Of a stretch of DNA of 64,000 nt, positions 43,131-51,037 are shown in pieces. Every line of letters begins with the position of its first letter. The first letter of the stretch is position 1. The notes under the pieces were generated by a model. That model did no database searches. It saw only the letters and a program-made list of their open reading frames with translations, and was not told where the DNA came from. The DNA lies in the NCBI GenBank assembly GCA_041752735.1, contig JBGSVW010000007.1:35886-99885 (forward strand), written 5' to 3'. The DNA comes from UBA1422 sp041752735. Its GTDB lineage: Bacteria; Bacillota; Clostridia; Peptostreptococcales; Anaerovoracaceae. Made by a program: the position numbers and the translations under genes.

Positions 43131-44060
43131 ATGTCAAAAGTCATTGAAATTAAAGGACTAACCAAAAAATACGGTGATTTTACTGCTGTAGACCGGATTT
43201 CATTTGATGTGGAAGAGTCTTCGCTTTTTGCGTTTTTAGGGCCCAATGGCGCCGGCAAATCCACCACAATAAACATCATTTGTACTTTACTACAAAAAAC
43301 AGCAGGAGAAGTCCGAGTGGATGGACACTTGCTGTCCCAAGACAATGATAGCATCAGAAACCAAATCGGTGTGGTTTTTCAGGATTCTTTGTTGGACGAT
43401 TTACTTAGCGTAAAAGAAAACATACAAGTTCGGGCAGGGTTTTACGGAATTCACCAGGAGGAATTTAAAAAGAGATTTGATGAAATCGCTGGTGTTCTTG
43501 GCATTGCAGAGTATGCTGACAAAAAATACGGGAAACTATCGGGTGGACAGCGTCGGAGAGCAGATATTGCCAGGGCATTGATTAACATCCCCAAAATTCT
43601 GATTCTAGATGAGCCCACAACAGGGTTGGATCCCCAAACAAGGTTACAAGTTTGGGAGACGGTACGTAAACTTCAGAAAGAGAAGAACATGACGGTTTTC
43701 CTAACCACACACTACATGGAGGAGGCGGCTCTGGCAGACGATGTGGCAATCATTGACCACGGAAAAATAGTGGCTTCAGGCACTCCAACAGAGCTCCGAG
43801 CTAAGTATAGCAACGATCATCTTCGAATGATTCCAAAAGCAGAGGATAAATTGCTACTTTTCTTACAAAATGAAAACATTAAGTTTAAAAGGCGTGTAGG
43901 ATATATCGAAGTACCTGTACAAAACAGCATGGCAGCACTTGAAATTCTTAAAAAAGTTGAACCCTTAATCGAAAACTTTGAAGTCATCGGGGGAACCATG
44001 GATGACGTGTTTATCAACATAACCGGTCGTGAAATCAGGGAGGGGGGCGAACAGGCATGA
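43131..44060 (+). CDS. ABC transporter ATP-binding protein, DrrA-like exporter
   Basis: 309 residues. Walker A GPNGAGKST near residue 40, signature LSGGQRRRADIARAL near 135, Walker B ILILDEPTTGLDP and the H-loop LTTHYMEEAALAD. The C-terminal extension (about 220-309, ending FINITGREIREGG) is typical of daunorubicin/multidrug type (DrrA) exporters. The frame is open from 43074 within the previous gene, but GAAGGGAG precedes ATG 43131. The stop overlaps the start of the permease gene by four bases, so the two form one transporter. Confidence 0.92.
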   Translation: MSKVIEIKGLTKKYGDFTAVDRISFDVEESSLFAFLGPNGAGKSTTINIICTLLQKTAGEVRVDGHLLSQDNDSIRNQIGVVFQDSLLDDLLSVKENIQVRAGFYGIHQEEFKKRFDEIAGVLGIAEYADKKYGKLSGGQRRRADIARALINIPKILILDEPTTGLDPQTRLQVWETVRKLQKEKNMTVFLTTHYMEEAALADDVAIIDHGKIVASGTPTELRAKYSNDHLRMIPKAEDKLLLFLQNENIKFKRRVGYIEVPVQNSMAALEILKKVEPLIENFEVIGGTMDDVFINITGREIREGGEQA

Positions 44061-44935
44061 CAGGAATGCAAAATTTAATCAAAAGGAATCTATGGGTATT
44101 TTTTCGGGACCGGTCAGCAGTATTTTTCTCGTTTTTATCCGTCATTATAATTATTGCGCTCTACGCACTCTTCCTGGCTGACACCCAGGTGAAATCACTG
44201 AAAAGTATGGTCGGGGATGCCGACGATATCCGCTTTCTTGTTGACTCATGGATTATGGGGGGATTACTTGCGGTAAACACTGTAACAGTTAGTCTTGGGG
44301 CTTTGGCCGTCATGGTTCGAGATCAAGAAACCAAAGCAATGCGTGACTTTATGACGGCCCCAATTCGCCGCATGACCATCGTTCTTAGCTACATCATCTC
44401 TGCATTTATCATTGGCGTGGTCATCACAGTGGTGGGGTTTTTCGTAATGGAAGCGTACATCGTCATAGCAGGTGGGCAAATGCTTTCAATCTCTGCCATG
44501 GCCAAAACCGTTGGCGTGTTATTGCTTTGCGTGATTAATTCCACGGCGATGCTGTTTTTCATTACTAGTTTTGTTCGATCATCCACTGCATTTTCAACAG
44601 TTAGCACCATAGTAGGCACAATGATAGGATTCTTAGCAGGCATTTATGTGCCAATAGGTGTACTACCCCAAGGGGTTCAATATATTATTGAAATTTTCCC
44701 GACTTCCCATGGTGCAGTCTTGTTAAGACAGTTGTTTATGGAAGCACCACTGGCTAGTGTATTTGAGAATGCGCCTGCAGCTGCTTTGGAAGAATACAAC
44801 AAAGTTTTTGGCGTTGAATTTTATATAGGCGGTGAACCCCTAAGCGATCAGATGATGATCCTATACTTATCCGTTGTGACGATTGTATTTATTCTATTGA
44901 GCATCTGGCGTGTCCGCAAAATGAAGACAAATTAG
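44057..44935 (+). CDS. ABC-2 type transporter permease
   Basis: 292 residues, six membrane helices, ABC-2 superfamily (about 20-40, 60-85, 105-130, 145-170, 175-200 and 265-288). The loop MVRDQETKAMRDFMTAPIRR after helix 2 is the usual coupling segment. With the preceding ATPase it forms an efflux complex for drugs, lipids or polysaccharides; the cargo cannot be read. The following TipAS gene suggests an antibiotic link. Overlaps the ATPase gene by four bases. Confidence 0.9.
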   Translation: MTGMQNLIKRNLWVFFRDRSAVFFSFLSVIIIIALYALFLADTQVKSLKSMVGDADDIRFLVDSWIMGGLLAVNTVTVSLGALAVMVRDQETKAMRDFMTAPIRRMTIVLSYIISAFIIGVVITVVGFFVMEAYIVIAGGQMLSISAMAKTVGVLLLCVINSTAMLFFITSFVRSSTAFSTVSTIVGTMIGFLAGIYVPIGVLPQGVQYIIEIFPTSHGAVLLRQLFMEAPLASVFENAPAAALEEYNKVFGVEFYIGGEPLSDQMMILYLSVVTIVFILLSIWRVRKMKTN

Positions 44936-44987
44936 CTATATTCCCAATCTCCAAAAGACTATCGGAACTTTGAAAGGAGAACAGACC

Positions 44988-45782
44988 ATGAGTGACCATG
45001 AAAAATTTGAAGGCTTCAAGAAGAAAATGATTGACGAAAATGAAGCCAAATATGGAGAAGAAGTTCGTCAAAAGTTTGGAGATGAGGTGGCACACGCTGC
45101 CAACCAAAAGATTAAAAATATGACACAACAGCAGATGGAAGATGCTGCAAAACTTTCCATAGAAGTTAATGAAGCAATCGCAAAGGCCCTGTCCACCAAG
45201 AACCCTAAGAGCGCAGAAGCCCTGGAAGCCTGCGAGTTGCATAAAAAGTGGCTTTGCGTTTACTGGCCAGATGGGTATTACAGACCGGAAGCCCACAAAG
45301 GGCTGGCGGAAATGTATTGTCAGGACGACAGATTTCGGGACTACTACGAAAAAATCGGTCCAGACTGTGCGGAATTTTTGAGAGATGCAATTAACTTTTA
45401 TTGTGATCAAACCCATAACAGACAAGAATCTTCGGTTTCCAAGAAAAATCCTGAAGTTGATGCATATATCAGTGCGTTTCCCGATGAAGTGCAAGCGATT
45501 CTAGAGAAACTTCGAGAAATGATTCTGAAAGAGGCACCTGCAGCCACGGAAAGAATGGCGTACGGTATGCCAACTTATACTATGACAAAGAATCTGATCC
45601 ACTTTGCGGGATACAAAAGGCACATCGGAATTTATCCAACGCCTGATGGCATCGAAGCATTCAAAGAAGAATTGTCAACTTACAAAAACTCAAAGGGTGC
45701 CGTACAATTTCCGCTGGATAAACCAATGCCATGGGAGCTGATTCGAAAAATGATAGAATATCGAGTGGCCAATCAAGGATAA
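44988..45782 (+). CDS. Fusion of a TipAS antibiotic-recognition domain and a DUF1801 domain
   Basis: 264 residues. The first half (about 5-145) matches the TipAS domain (YGEEVRQKFGDEVAHAANQKIK, HKKWLCVYWPDGYYRPEAHKGLAEMYCQDDRFRDYYEKIG), which in TipA captures thiopeptide antibiotics. The second half (about 160-262) is DUF1801/YdhG-like (VDAYISAFPDEVQAILEKLREMI, ERMAYGMPTYTM, HIGIYPTPDGIEAF). There is no MerR DNA-binding domain. AAAGGAG precedes ATG 44988; the TTG at 44970 is at that ribosome binding site. It follows the ABC exporter after 52 bases, so drug sequestration or sensing is possible. Confidence 0.82.
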   Translation: MSDHEKFEGFKKKMIDENEAKYGEEVRQKFGDEVAHAANQKIKNMTQQQMEDAAKLSIEVNEAIAKALSTKNPKSAEALEACELHKKWLCVYWPDGYYRPEAHKGLAEMYCQDDRFRDYYEKIGPDCAEFLRDAINFYCDQTHNRQESSVSKKNPEVDAYISAFPDEVQAILEKLREMILKEAPAATERMAYGMPTYTMTKNLIHFAGYKRHIGIYPTPDGIEAFKEELSTYKNSKGAVQFPLDKPMPWELIRKMIEYRVANQG

Positions 45783-45785
45783 CCT

Positions 45786-45810
45786 GTTTTAACTTGACTC
45801 ATTAAGGTAT
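45786..45810 (+). promoter_or_regulatory. Sigma-B-like promoter of the ferredoxin-like gene
   Basis: GTTTTA (45786-45791), a 13-base spacer and AGGTAT (45805-45810). It resembles the element in front of the heliorhodopsin gene and the consensus GTTTAA-N12-14-GGGTAT. A TTGACT at 45794 has no well-placed -10 partner. Confidence 0.4.
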
Positions 45811-45847
45811 AAACATGGATAAATGTGTTTTATAGTTAAGAGAGGTC

Positions 45848-46576
45848 ATGAATATGAAAAGACAAATCATCACAATCGACGAAGACAAGTGCAACGGTTG
45901 CGGCATATGCGTTAGCGCATGCCACGAGGGAGCCATCGGAATGATTGATGGAAAAGCAAAACTACTTCGTGAAGATTATTGCGACGGTTTGGGAAACTGC
46001 CTCCCGGCTTGCCCCACAGGAGCAATTACCTTTGAGGAGAGGGAAGCCATGGCCTTCAACAAAGAAGAAGTAGAAAAAAACATGAGTGTGCCCACACCAG
46101 AACCGGTTGCCAGTGGCTGCCCCGGCACACAAGCCAAAGCATTGCGACATGATATGATTGGATCTGACCCAGCACCTGCTGCTTCACCGCAAAGTATTTC
46201 TCAGATGGATTCCCAACTGAATCAATGGCCGGTACAGATTAAATTGGTCCCAATCAATGCGCCGTACTTCAACAATGCCAACTTATTGGTGGCTGCAGAT
46301 TGCACAGCGTTTTCTTACGGGGATTTTCATAACAAGTTTATGAAAAACAAAATCACTTTGATTGGTTGCCCAAAACTGGATGAAGGGGATTATTCAGAAA
46401 AATTAACGGCTATTTTGCAGAATAATAACATAAAATCTATGACTGTCGTTCGAATGGATGTGCCTTGTTGTGGTGGTATCGAACACGCCGTGAAAACAGC
46501 GCTTCAAGCCAGTGGAAAAATGATTCCATGGCAGGTGATTACTATTTCCACCGATGGGAAAATCTTGGAGGACTAA
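45848..46576 (+). CDS. Two-cluster ferredoxin-like protein with a conserved cysteine C-terminal domain
   Basis: 242 residues. The N-terminal quarter is a 2x[4Fe-4S] ferredoxin (CNGCGICVSACHEGAI, then CDGLGNCLPACPTGAI); the second group has the DGLG-type spacing. A linker with a GCPG motif follows. The C-terminal domain carries further cysteines (ADCTAFSYGDFH, GCPKLDEGDY, VPCCGGIEHAV) and no recognisable ATPase site. Similar proteins are found in anaerobes with no known role; electron transfer or metal handling under stress is a guess. ATG 45848 and ATG 45854 are both possible. It has its own promoter and terminator. Confidence 0.75.
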   Translation: MNMKRQIITIDEDKCNGCGICVSACHEGAIGMIDGKAKLLREDYCDGLGNCLPACPTGAITFEEREAMAFNKEEVEKNMSVPTPEPVASGCPGTQAKALRHDMIGSDPAPAASPQSISQMDSQLNQWPVQIKLVPINAPYFNNANLLVAADCTAFSYGDFHNKFMKNKITLIGCPKLDEGDYSEKLTAILQNNNIKSMTVVRMDVPCCGGIEHAVKTALQASGKMIPWQVITISTDGKILED

Positions 46577-46604
46577 ACCAATTTCATCGAACATCATGAA
46601 TAAC

Positions 46605-46645
46605 AAAAAGGATTTTCAGGAAGCAGTTTCGAAAATCCTTTTTTC
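46605..46645 (+). terminator. Intrinsic terminator after the ferredoxin-like gene
   Basis: AAAAAGGATTTTC (46605-46617) pairs with GAAAATCCTTTTT (46631-46643) across a 13-base loop. The A/T flanks allow action in both directions. Confidence 0.88.
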
Positions 46646-46778
46646 TTTCTATTTTTCTTTTTGGGTGATATTATATTACCATTAAAACTCAAGTAATAGC
46701 ATACTTCAAAAAAATCTTTCAATTTATGCAACTTATTCTCCCTAATTGTACACTTACTTATTGAGAGGCGGTGAACCT

Positions 46779-47342
46779 GTGGGTAGTCAGGATTTAGAAT
46801 CAACCTTTGACCAAATTTATAACCAGACATACAAAAAAATATTGCATTACGTTACAGCTCGATGCGGAAATCCCTCGGACATCTCAGATATTCTTCAGGA
46901 GATTTACGCAGAGCTTTACCGGGTGCTGGTCAGAAGGGGGACATCCTACATCCATATGCCGGAGGCATTTGTTATGCAATTAGCCAAGTCAAAAGTATAC
47001 AGGCATTATTCTATTGGTGAGAAGATCAAGAATATCCTTCCTTTTTCCACATTGGATTGGAAACAAGGAGAGAGAGTCACAGAGGTCATTGAGCCAATAA
47101 ATGAAGAGCCTGAACTCGATGACATCGTGGCAGACCGGATTTTACTCAGGCAGATTGCTGATTTCATCAAGACCAAACCGGATGATGTTCAAAGGATTTT
47201 TTACCTGTACTATGTGCTTGAACAATCTTCGGCGCAAATCGCCCTCGACTTACATCTCAATGAATCTACGGTTAAAAGTAAGATTCATCGAACTGTTCAT
47301 GAAGTAAGAGCCATGTACGGAAAGGTCGGAATAGAACAATGA
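46779..47342 (+). CDS. ECF-type RNA polymerase sigma factor
   Basis: 187 residues. Region 2 (FDQIYNQTYKKILHYVTARCGNPSDISDILQEIYAELYRVL) and region 4 with a helix-turn-helix (VLEQSSAQIALDLHLNESTVKSKIHRTVHEVRAMYG) are clear; region 3 is missing, as in ECF factors. The frame is open from TTG 46746, but GAGGCGGTGA at 46764-46773, five bases before GTG 46779, favours the GTG. The stop overlaps the next start (ATGA), so sigma and beta-propeller genes are coupled, the usual layout of a sigma factor and its membrane regulator. The leader is AT-rich with no clear sigma-A promoter, so autoregulation is possible. Confidence 0.88.
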   Translation: MGSQDLESTFDQIYNQTYKKILHYVTARCGNPSDISDILQEIYAELYRVLVRRGTSYIHMPEAFVMQLAKSKVYRHYSIGEKIKNILPFSTLDWKQGERVTEVIEPINEEPELDDIVADRILLRQIADFIKTKPDDVQRIFYLYYVLEQSSAQIALDLHLNESTVKSKIHRTVHEVRAMYGKVGIEQ

Positions 47343-49444
47343 AAGAAAAAGATTTAATCAAAAAGTCTATCGAAGATAACCTCTTGAACAAAGAGTATAT
47401 TCGAATGGCAGCCATCTCTTCCGGCTCTTCTTTGAAGCGAGAGAATAAAGGAGTTGGTTTTATGAAAAAGAGAGTTTTCGTTACAGCATTTGTGTTGCTT
47501 TTATGTGTATTCTCAGTGACCGCCATACTACAAAGGCCTATTGACGTAAGTGCAGCTTATGGCAATCCAAAAGACTACGGCGAGGTATACCGCTTACTGG
47601 GGCAAATGGGATCTCGGGATGGTTATTTTGATTGGTTTGGAAGCAAAAGTGCAATAGAGGATAATGCCCTGGATGGTGCAGGAGCGGAAGACCAAATGTC
47701 GGGGGATGGCACAACGGATTACTCCGAAACCAATCTTCAGGTAGCCGGGGTGCAGGAAGCCGATATCATCAAGACAGATGGGGAATATATTTATGCATTA
47801 TCCGCTGAGTATCTATATATTGTAAAGGCGGAGAATGGCATACTGACGTTGGTTTCTAAGATAAAGCACCAGACTGATGACGAAAATGGTATGGCCAGCT
47901 TCTTTGAGCTATATATCTCAGGCGATAAATTGATCGCTTTGAAGCAAACAAATCAATATCTGATGTATGATGACCAACTGATTGGTGAAGAAAAAGTTGA
48001 TGTTGTGGCTCCGGATGAATCTGGTTCAGGAACAGAACCTGGAAATGATGGCAGTTCTACAGAACCCAGCCCCGGAACTGAGCCCGGAACTGAGCCCGGA
48101 ACTGAACCCGGAACTGAACCGGACCCAGGCCTGACTCCGGAACCTCTGCCGATTGATATCATGCCGATTTTCCCCACCGACAGCGGTAATGTGACAGCCG
48201 TCATATTTGACATCAGCGACCAAAGCAACCCCACGAAAATCAGTCAATTGGGCCAAAAGGGCGGATATGTTTCTTCAAGAATGGTAGACAACTATTTATA
48301 TTTAATCACGAATTACTATGTCTACCCGGCAGGAATGGAGAAACAAGACATAAGTAGTTATATTCCTACGACAGCAAAAGAAGGTGAAGGGGAGCAACCT
48401 GTAAAACCGGAAGACATTTATATAGCGCCTAACCCGGAAACCAGCAGCTATGTGACAATCTCCGGAATCGATGTAGAAAACAGTGGCGACTTTGTAAGTA
48501 CCAAAGCTATTTTAGGCAGTGCATCCAATGTATATGCCAGCCTTGATAACTTATATGTCACCAACTACGATGGCGTGACAGAAGATGGATATTACAAAGA
48601 TAAAACAGCCATCATTAAGTTCGGGATTGAAGCCGGCAATGTGAAACAGCTTGCAACCGGAAGCGTATACGGAACTATTATCAACCAGTTCTCCATGGAT
48701 GAATTTGATGGAAACTTCCGAATTGCCACAACCCAAAGCCAATACAAAGTATTCTCCGATGGTGACACAACCGGTATTTCTAACGACGAAGGGGGAACCA
48801 GCAGCGCACTGTTTGTTTTGGATGATAACCTGAAAAGAATCGGTCAAATAGAGGGTTTGGCAAAAGGCGAACAGATTTATTCCGTCCGTTTTGATGGAGA
48901 AATCGGATATGTGGTCACTTTCAAACAAATCGATCCACTATTTGCCATTGACCTTAGCAACCCATCGAACCCTACAGTGTTAAGCGCACTTAAAATTCCG
49001 GGATTTTCTGAGTATATGCAACCATTCGGCGAAGGACTTCTCTTTGGACTTGGTAAAGAAGTGACGGAAGATGGGGTGATGACGGGTTTGAAGTTATCCA
49101 TGTTTGATGTCTCCGACAAGAAAAACGTAGCTGAATTGGATAAAACCATTCTCACCGGAAACTATACATGGACGGAAGCCTCTTATAACCACAAATCAAT
49201 CCTGGTATCCCCTGTGCGTGGGCTGATTGGTTTCGCAAGCTACGACTCGTACTTCGTTTATCAGTATGAAAAAGGCATAGGATTCACACTTCTAAAACAA
49301 TTGAAGTTGCAAAACGCCAACATGTATTATTCCACGATGCGAGGCCTGTATATTGATAATGTGTTGTATGTATTTACAGGCAACCAATTGATATCCATGG
49401 ATATGGATCAATACAATGCCATTGCTACGCTGGAACTCAATTAG
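47339..49444 (+). CDS. Membrane-anchored beta-propeller protein, candidate anti-sigma/sensor
   Basis: 701 residues from ATG 47339. Residues 1-41 are polar and would be cytosolic; 42-64 (KKRVFVTAFVLLLCVFSV) form a membrane helix or signal peptide ending at VSA; the rest is outside. It holds a Pro/Glu/Gly/Thr-rich linker with four GTEP repeats (about 240-265) and a beta-propeller of the COG4880 type (LQVAGVQEADIIKTDGEYIYAL, then repeated V-DISDQSNPTKIS and IDLSNPSNPTVLS blades). A second start with an excellent AAAGGAG is ATG 47462, giving the secreted form alone. Coupling to the sigma gene suggests the short cytosolic tail holds the sigma factor, but no known anti-sigma motif is visible. Confidence 0.8.
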   Translation: MKEKDLIKKSIEDNLLNKEYIRMAAISSGSSLKRENKGVGFMKKRVFVTAFVLLLCVFSVTAILQRPIDVSAAYGNPKDYGEVYRLLGQMGSRDGYFDWFGSKSAIEDNALDGAGAEDQMSGDGTTDYSETNLQVAGVQEADIIKTDGEYIYALSAEYLYIVKAENGILTLVSKIKHQTDDENGMASFFELYISGDKLIALKQTNQYLMYDDQLIGEEKVDVVAPDESGSGTEPGNDGSSTEPSPGTEPGTEPGTEPGTEPDPGLTPEPLPIDIMPIFPTDSGNVTAVIFDISDQSNPTKISQLGQKGGYVSSRMVDNYLYLITNYYVYPAGMEKQDISSYIPTTAKEGEGEQPVKPEDIYIAPNPETSSYVTISGIDVENSGDFVSTKAILGSASNVYASLDNLYVTNYDGVTEDGYYKDKTAIIKFGIEAGNVKQLATGSVYGTIINQFSMDEFDGNFRIATTQSQYKVFSDGDTTGISNDEGGTSSALFVLDDNLKRIGQIEGLAKGEQIYSVRFDGEIGYVVTFKQIDPLFAIDLSNPSNPTVLSALKIPGFSEYMQPFGEGLLFGLGKEVTEDGVMTGLKLSMFDVSDKKNVAELDKTILTGNYTWTEASYNHKSILVSPVRGLIGFASYDSYFVYQYEKGIGFTLLKQLKLQNANMYYSTMRGLYIDNVLYVFTGNQLISMDMDQYNAIATLELN
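48071..48118 (+). repeat. Four 12-base repeats coding for PGTE
   Basis: CCCGGAACTGAG, twice, then CCCGGAACTGAA, twice, at 48071, 48083, 48095 and 48107, inside the beta-propeller gene. They code for a spacer of Pro-Gly-Thr-Glu units between the first strands and the propeller; copy number could vary without shifting the frame. Confidence 0.9.
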
Positions 49445-49466
49445 CAGCAACTTTACGAGACAACAT

Positions 49467-49494
49467 AAAAACCGACGCATTTGCGTCGGTTTTT
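49467..49494 (+). terminator. Bidirectional terminator between the beta-propeller gene and spoVG
   Basis: Perfect 12-base stem AAAAACCGACGC/GCGTCGGTTTTT with an ATTT loop. It serves both the rightward beta-propeller gene and the leftward spoVG. Confidence 0.95.
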
Positions 49495-49517
49495 GCTTAA
49501 AAATTCATATAATTTCG

Positions 49518-49883
49518 TTATTCGATAACTTCGGTTTCTTCAGCAACAGCCTCAGCTTCTTCAGCAACAGTTTCTGCCTCTTCGGCAACAACTTCAGGCT
49601 CTTTGGCCGGCATTTCCAGATCCTTTTCCGCAAGCATTTTTTCATATTCAGCAAAAATGGCATCTTTGATCTTGTTTCTTGTCTCCGACAGGAGTGGGTG
49701 GGCAATGTCTCTGAAATCACCTTCCCCCATTTTTCTACTTGGCATTGCTATAAACAAACCATTTTGTCCGTCGATGATTTTGATATCGTGAACGACGAAC
49801 TCGTCATCGAAGGTGATGGAAACAACGGCTTTCATCTTCCCCTCATCATTGATTTTTCTGACTCTCACATCTGTAATTTTCAT
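49518..49883 (-). CDS. spoVG: SpoVG, RNA/DNA-binding global regulator
   Basis: 121 residues. The core (about 1-85, MKITDVRVRKI, VVSITFDDEFVVHDIKII, GLFIAMPSRKMGEGDFRDIAHPL) is the SpoVG fold. A Glu/Ala-rich tail with imperfect EEAE repeats (about 95-121) extends beyond the core. SpoVG binds nucleic acid and tunes gene expression in many Firmicutes, including non-sporulating ones. It lies downstream of purR in the same direction, the Bacillus order, but is separately promoted. Confidence 0.95.
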   Translation of the reverse strand: MKITDVRVRKINDEGKMKAVVSITFDDEFVVHDIKIIDGQNGLFIAMPSRKMGEGDFRDIAHPLLSETRNKIKDAIFAEYEKMLAEKDLEMPAKEPEVVAEEAETVAEEAEAVAEETEVIE

Positions 49884-49953
49884 TATTTTGCCACCAACCT
49901 TTCGCGCAAGAATAATAAGTCCAACGTATCAAAATAATTAATACATCCAATTA

Positions 49954-49982
49954 AGTATACAATAATGAAAAATTCTTATCAA
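49954..49982 (-). promoter_or_regulatory. Promoter of spoVG
   Basis: On the minus strand TTGATA (49982-49977), a 17-base spacer and TATACT (49959-49954), about 70 bases before the spoVG ATG. Confidence 0.65.
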
Positions 49983-49990
49983 GTAATATT

Positions 49991-50800
49991 TTAAAAAATC
50001 TGACAATTCGGGAAGACTTGAATTTGCTTCAGATTTTCATCGACATTACCCAAATAAACGATGGGGGTATATTCGGATATTTTTTTGACCTCCGGGTCGG
50101 TTGTTGCAATGGCTACACCGGTGCCCACAACTTGTGCATCAAATTCATCCAGAAGTTCTACAATCCCTTTAATACTTCCGCCGGCTCGCATGAAGTCGTC
50201 AATGACCAGTGCCTTAGAACCAGAGAGTGTAGCCCTCTTTGCCATGGACATTTTCTGTATTTTCCCGGTTGAACCAGAAAAATAGTTAATGCTGACCGTC
50301 GGTCCTTCTGAAATTTTGGATTCCCGCCTGATGACAACCGTAGGCAGATTCAACAAATACGAGGTCATGTGAGCAAGGGGAATTCCCTTCGTTTCGATGG
50401 TAACCACATATTCCGCACCGTAATCCCTAAATTTACGTGCAAAAATCATGGCCATTTGCCTTGTCATGATTGGGTCGAACATGATATCTGAGGTGTATAA
50501 GAAACCACCACCCAACATCCTGGATGGATCTTGGATTAAGGTGCATAACCTGTTTTGAACTTCTTGTGTTTGGGCGTCATAAATGTATGGAACAAATTTA
50601 ACACCACCACCGGCGCCTGGTATGGTTTCGATAATTCCAAGTTCCATGGACTTCAACACTTCACGAGCGGTTTTTAAATCTTCACTGATACTGGATTTGG
50701 CCGCACCAAACTGCCTGCAAAAGGTGTTGAGACCAAAAGTTTTGCTAGGTGAATCTGACAGGATTTTAATAATAGCGCCAACGCGTTCGGTTTTTTTCAT
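49991..50800 (-). CDS. purR: Pur operon repressor PurR
   Basis: 269 residues. N-terminal winged helix (ERVGAIIKILSDSPSKTFGL and KSSISEDLKTAREVL) and a phosphoribosyltransferase-like domain with a PRPP loop (ALVIDDFMRAGGS) that senses PRPP rather than catalyses. In the Gram-positive PurR family, PRPP releases the repressor from operators in front of purine genes. The frame is open from TTG 50818, but AAGGAGG is spaced to ATG 50800. Upstream, CGAA-type repeats overlap its own promoter, so autoregulation is likely. Confidence 0.94.
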   Translation of the reverse strand: MKKTERVGAIIKILSDSPSKTFGLNTFCRQFGAAKSSISEDLKTAREVLKSMELGIIETIPGAGGGVKFVPYIYDAQTQEVQNRLCTLIQDPSRMLGGGFLYTSDIMFDPIMTRQMAMIFARKFRDYGAEYVVTIETKGIPLAHMTSYLLNLPTVVIRRESKISEGPTVSINYFSGSTGKIQKMSMAKRATLSGSKALVIDDFMRAGGSIKGIVELLDEFDAQVVGTGVAIATTDPEVKKISEYTPIVYLGNVDENLKQIQVFPNCQIF

Positions 50801-50833
50801 AAAACCTCCTTGTATCAATACTCGCTGAATACC

Positions 50834-50900
50834 GTTCGGGAATAGTTGAACAATTATTTCGTAATACTATGATATTATTCGTAATATGGGTATTTGTCAA
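50834..50900 (-). promoter_or_regulatory. purR promoter overlapped by candidate PurR operators
   Basis: On the minus strand TTGACA (50900-50895), a 17-base spacer and TAATAT (50877-50872). Copies of TATTACGAA lie at 50886-50878 and 50866-50858, exactly 20 bases apart, one between the hexamers and one near the start site. A further site, CCCGAACGG around 50834-50842, is closest to the PurBox consensus (AWWWCCGAACWWT). Confidence 0.6.
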
Positions 50901-50999
50901 TTTGAATTACCCATGGAAATGCTGTTTTGCTGCCTACTACATAAATAGTATGTAAACACACAGTTTTTTGTGTATTCATAGCCAAAACCAGTCAAGATA

Positions 51000-51008
51000 T
51001 GGTATAAT
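51000..51008 (+). promoter_or_regulatory. Extended -10 element of the murC promoter
   Basis: TGG-TATAAT at 51000-51008, 30 bases before the ATG. The -35 region is weak. The 237-base purR-murC gap also holds an ACACA-rich imperfect hairpin around 50955-50980 but no gene. Confidence 0.55.
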
Positions 51009-51037
51009 TACAACAGAATTATGCGCGGAGGAATATA

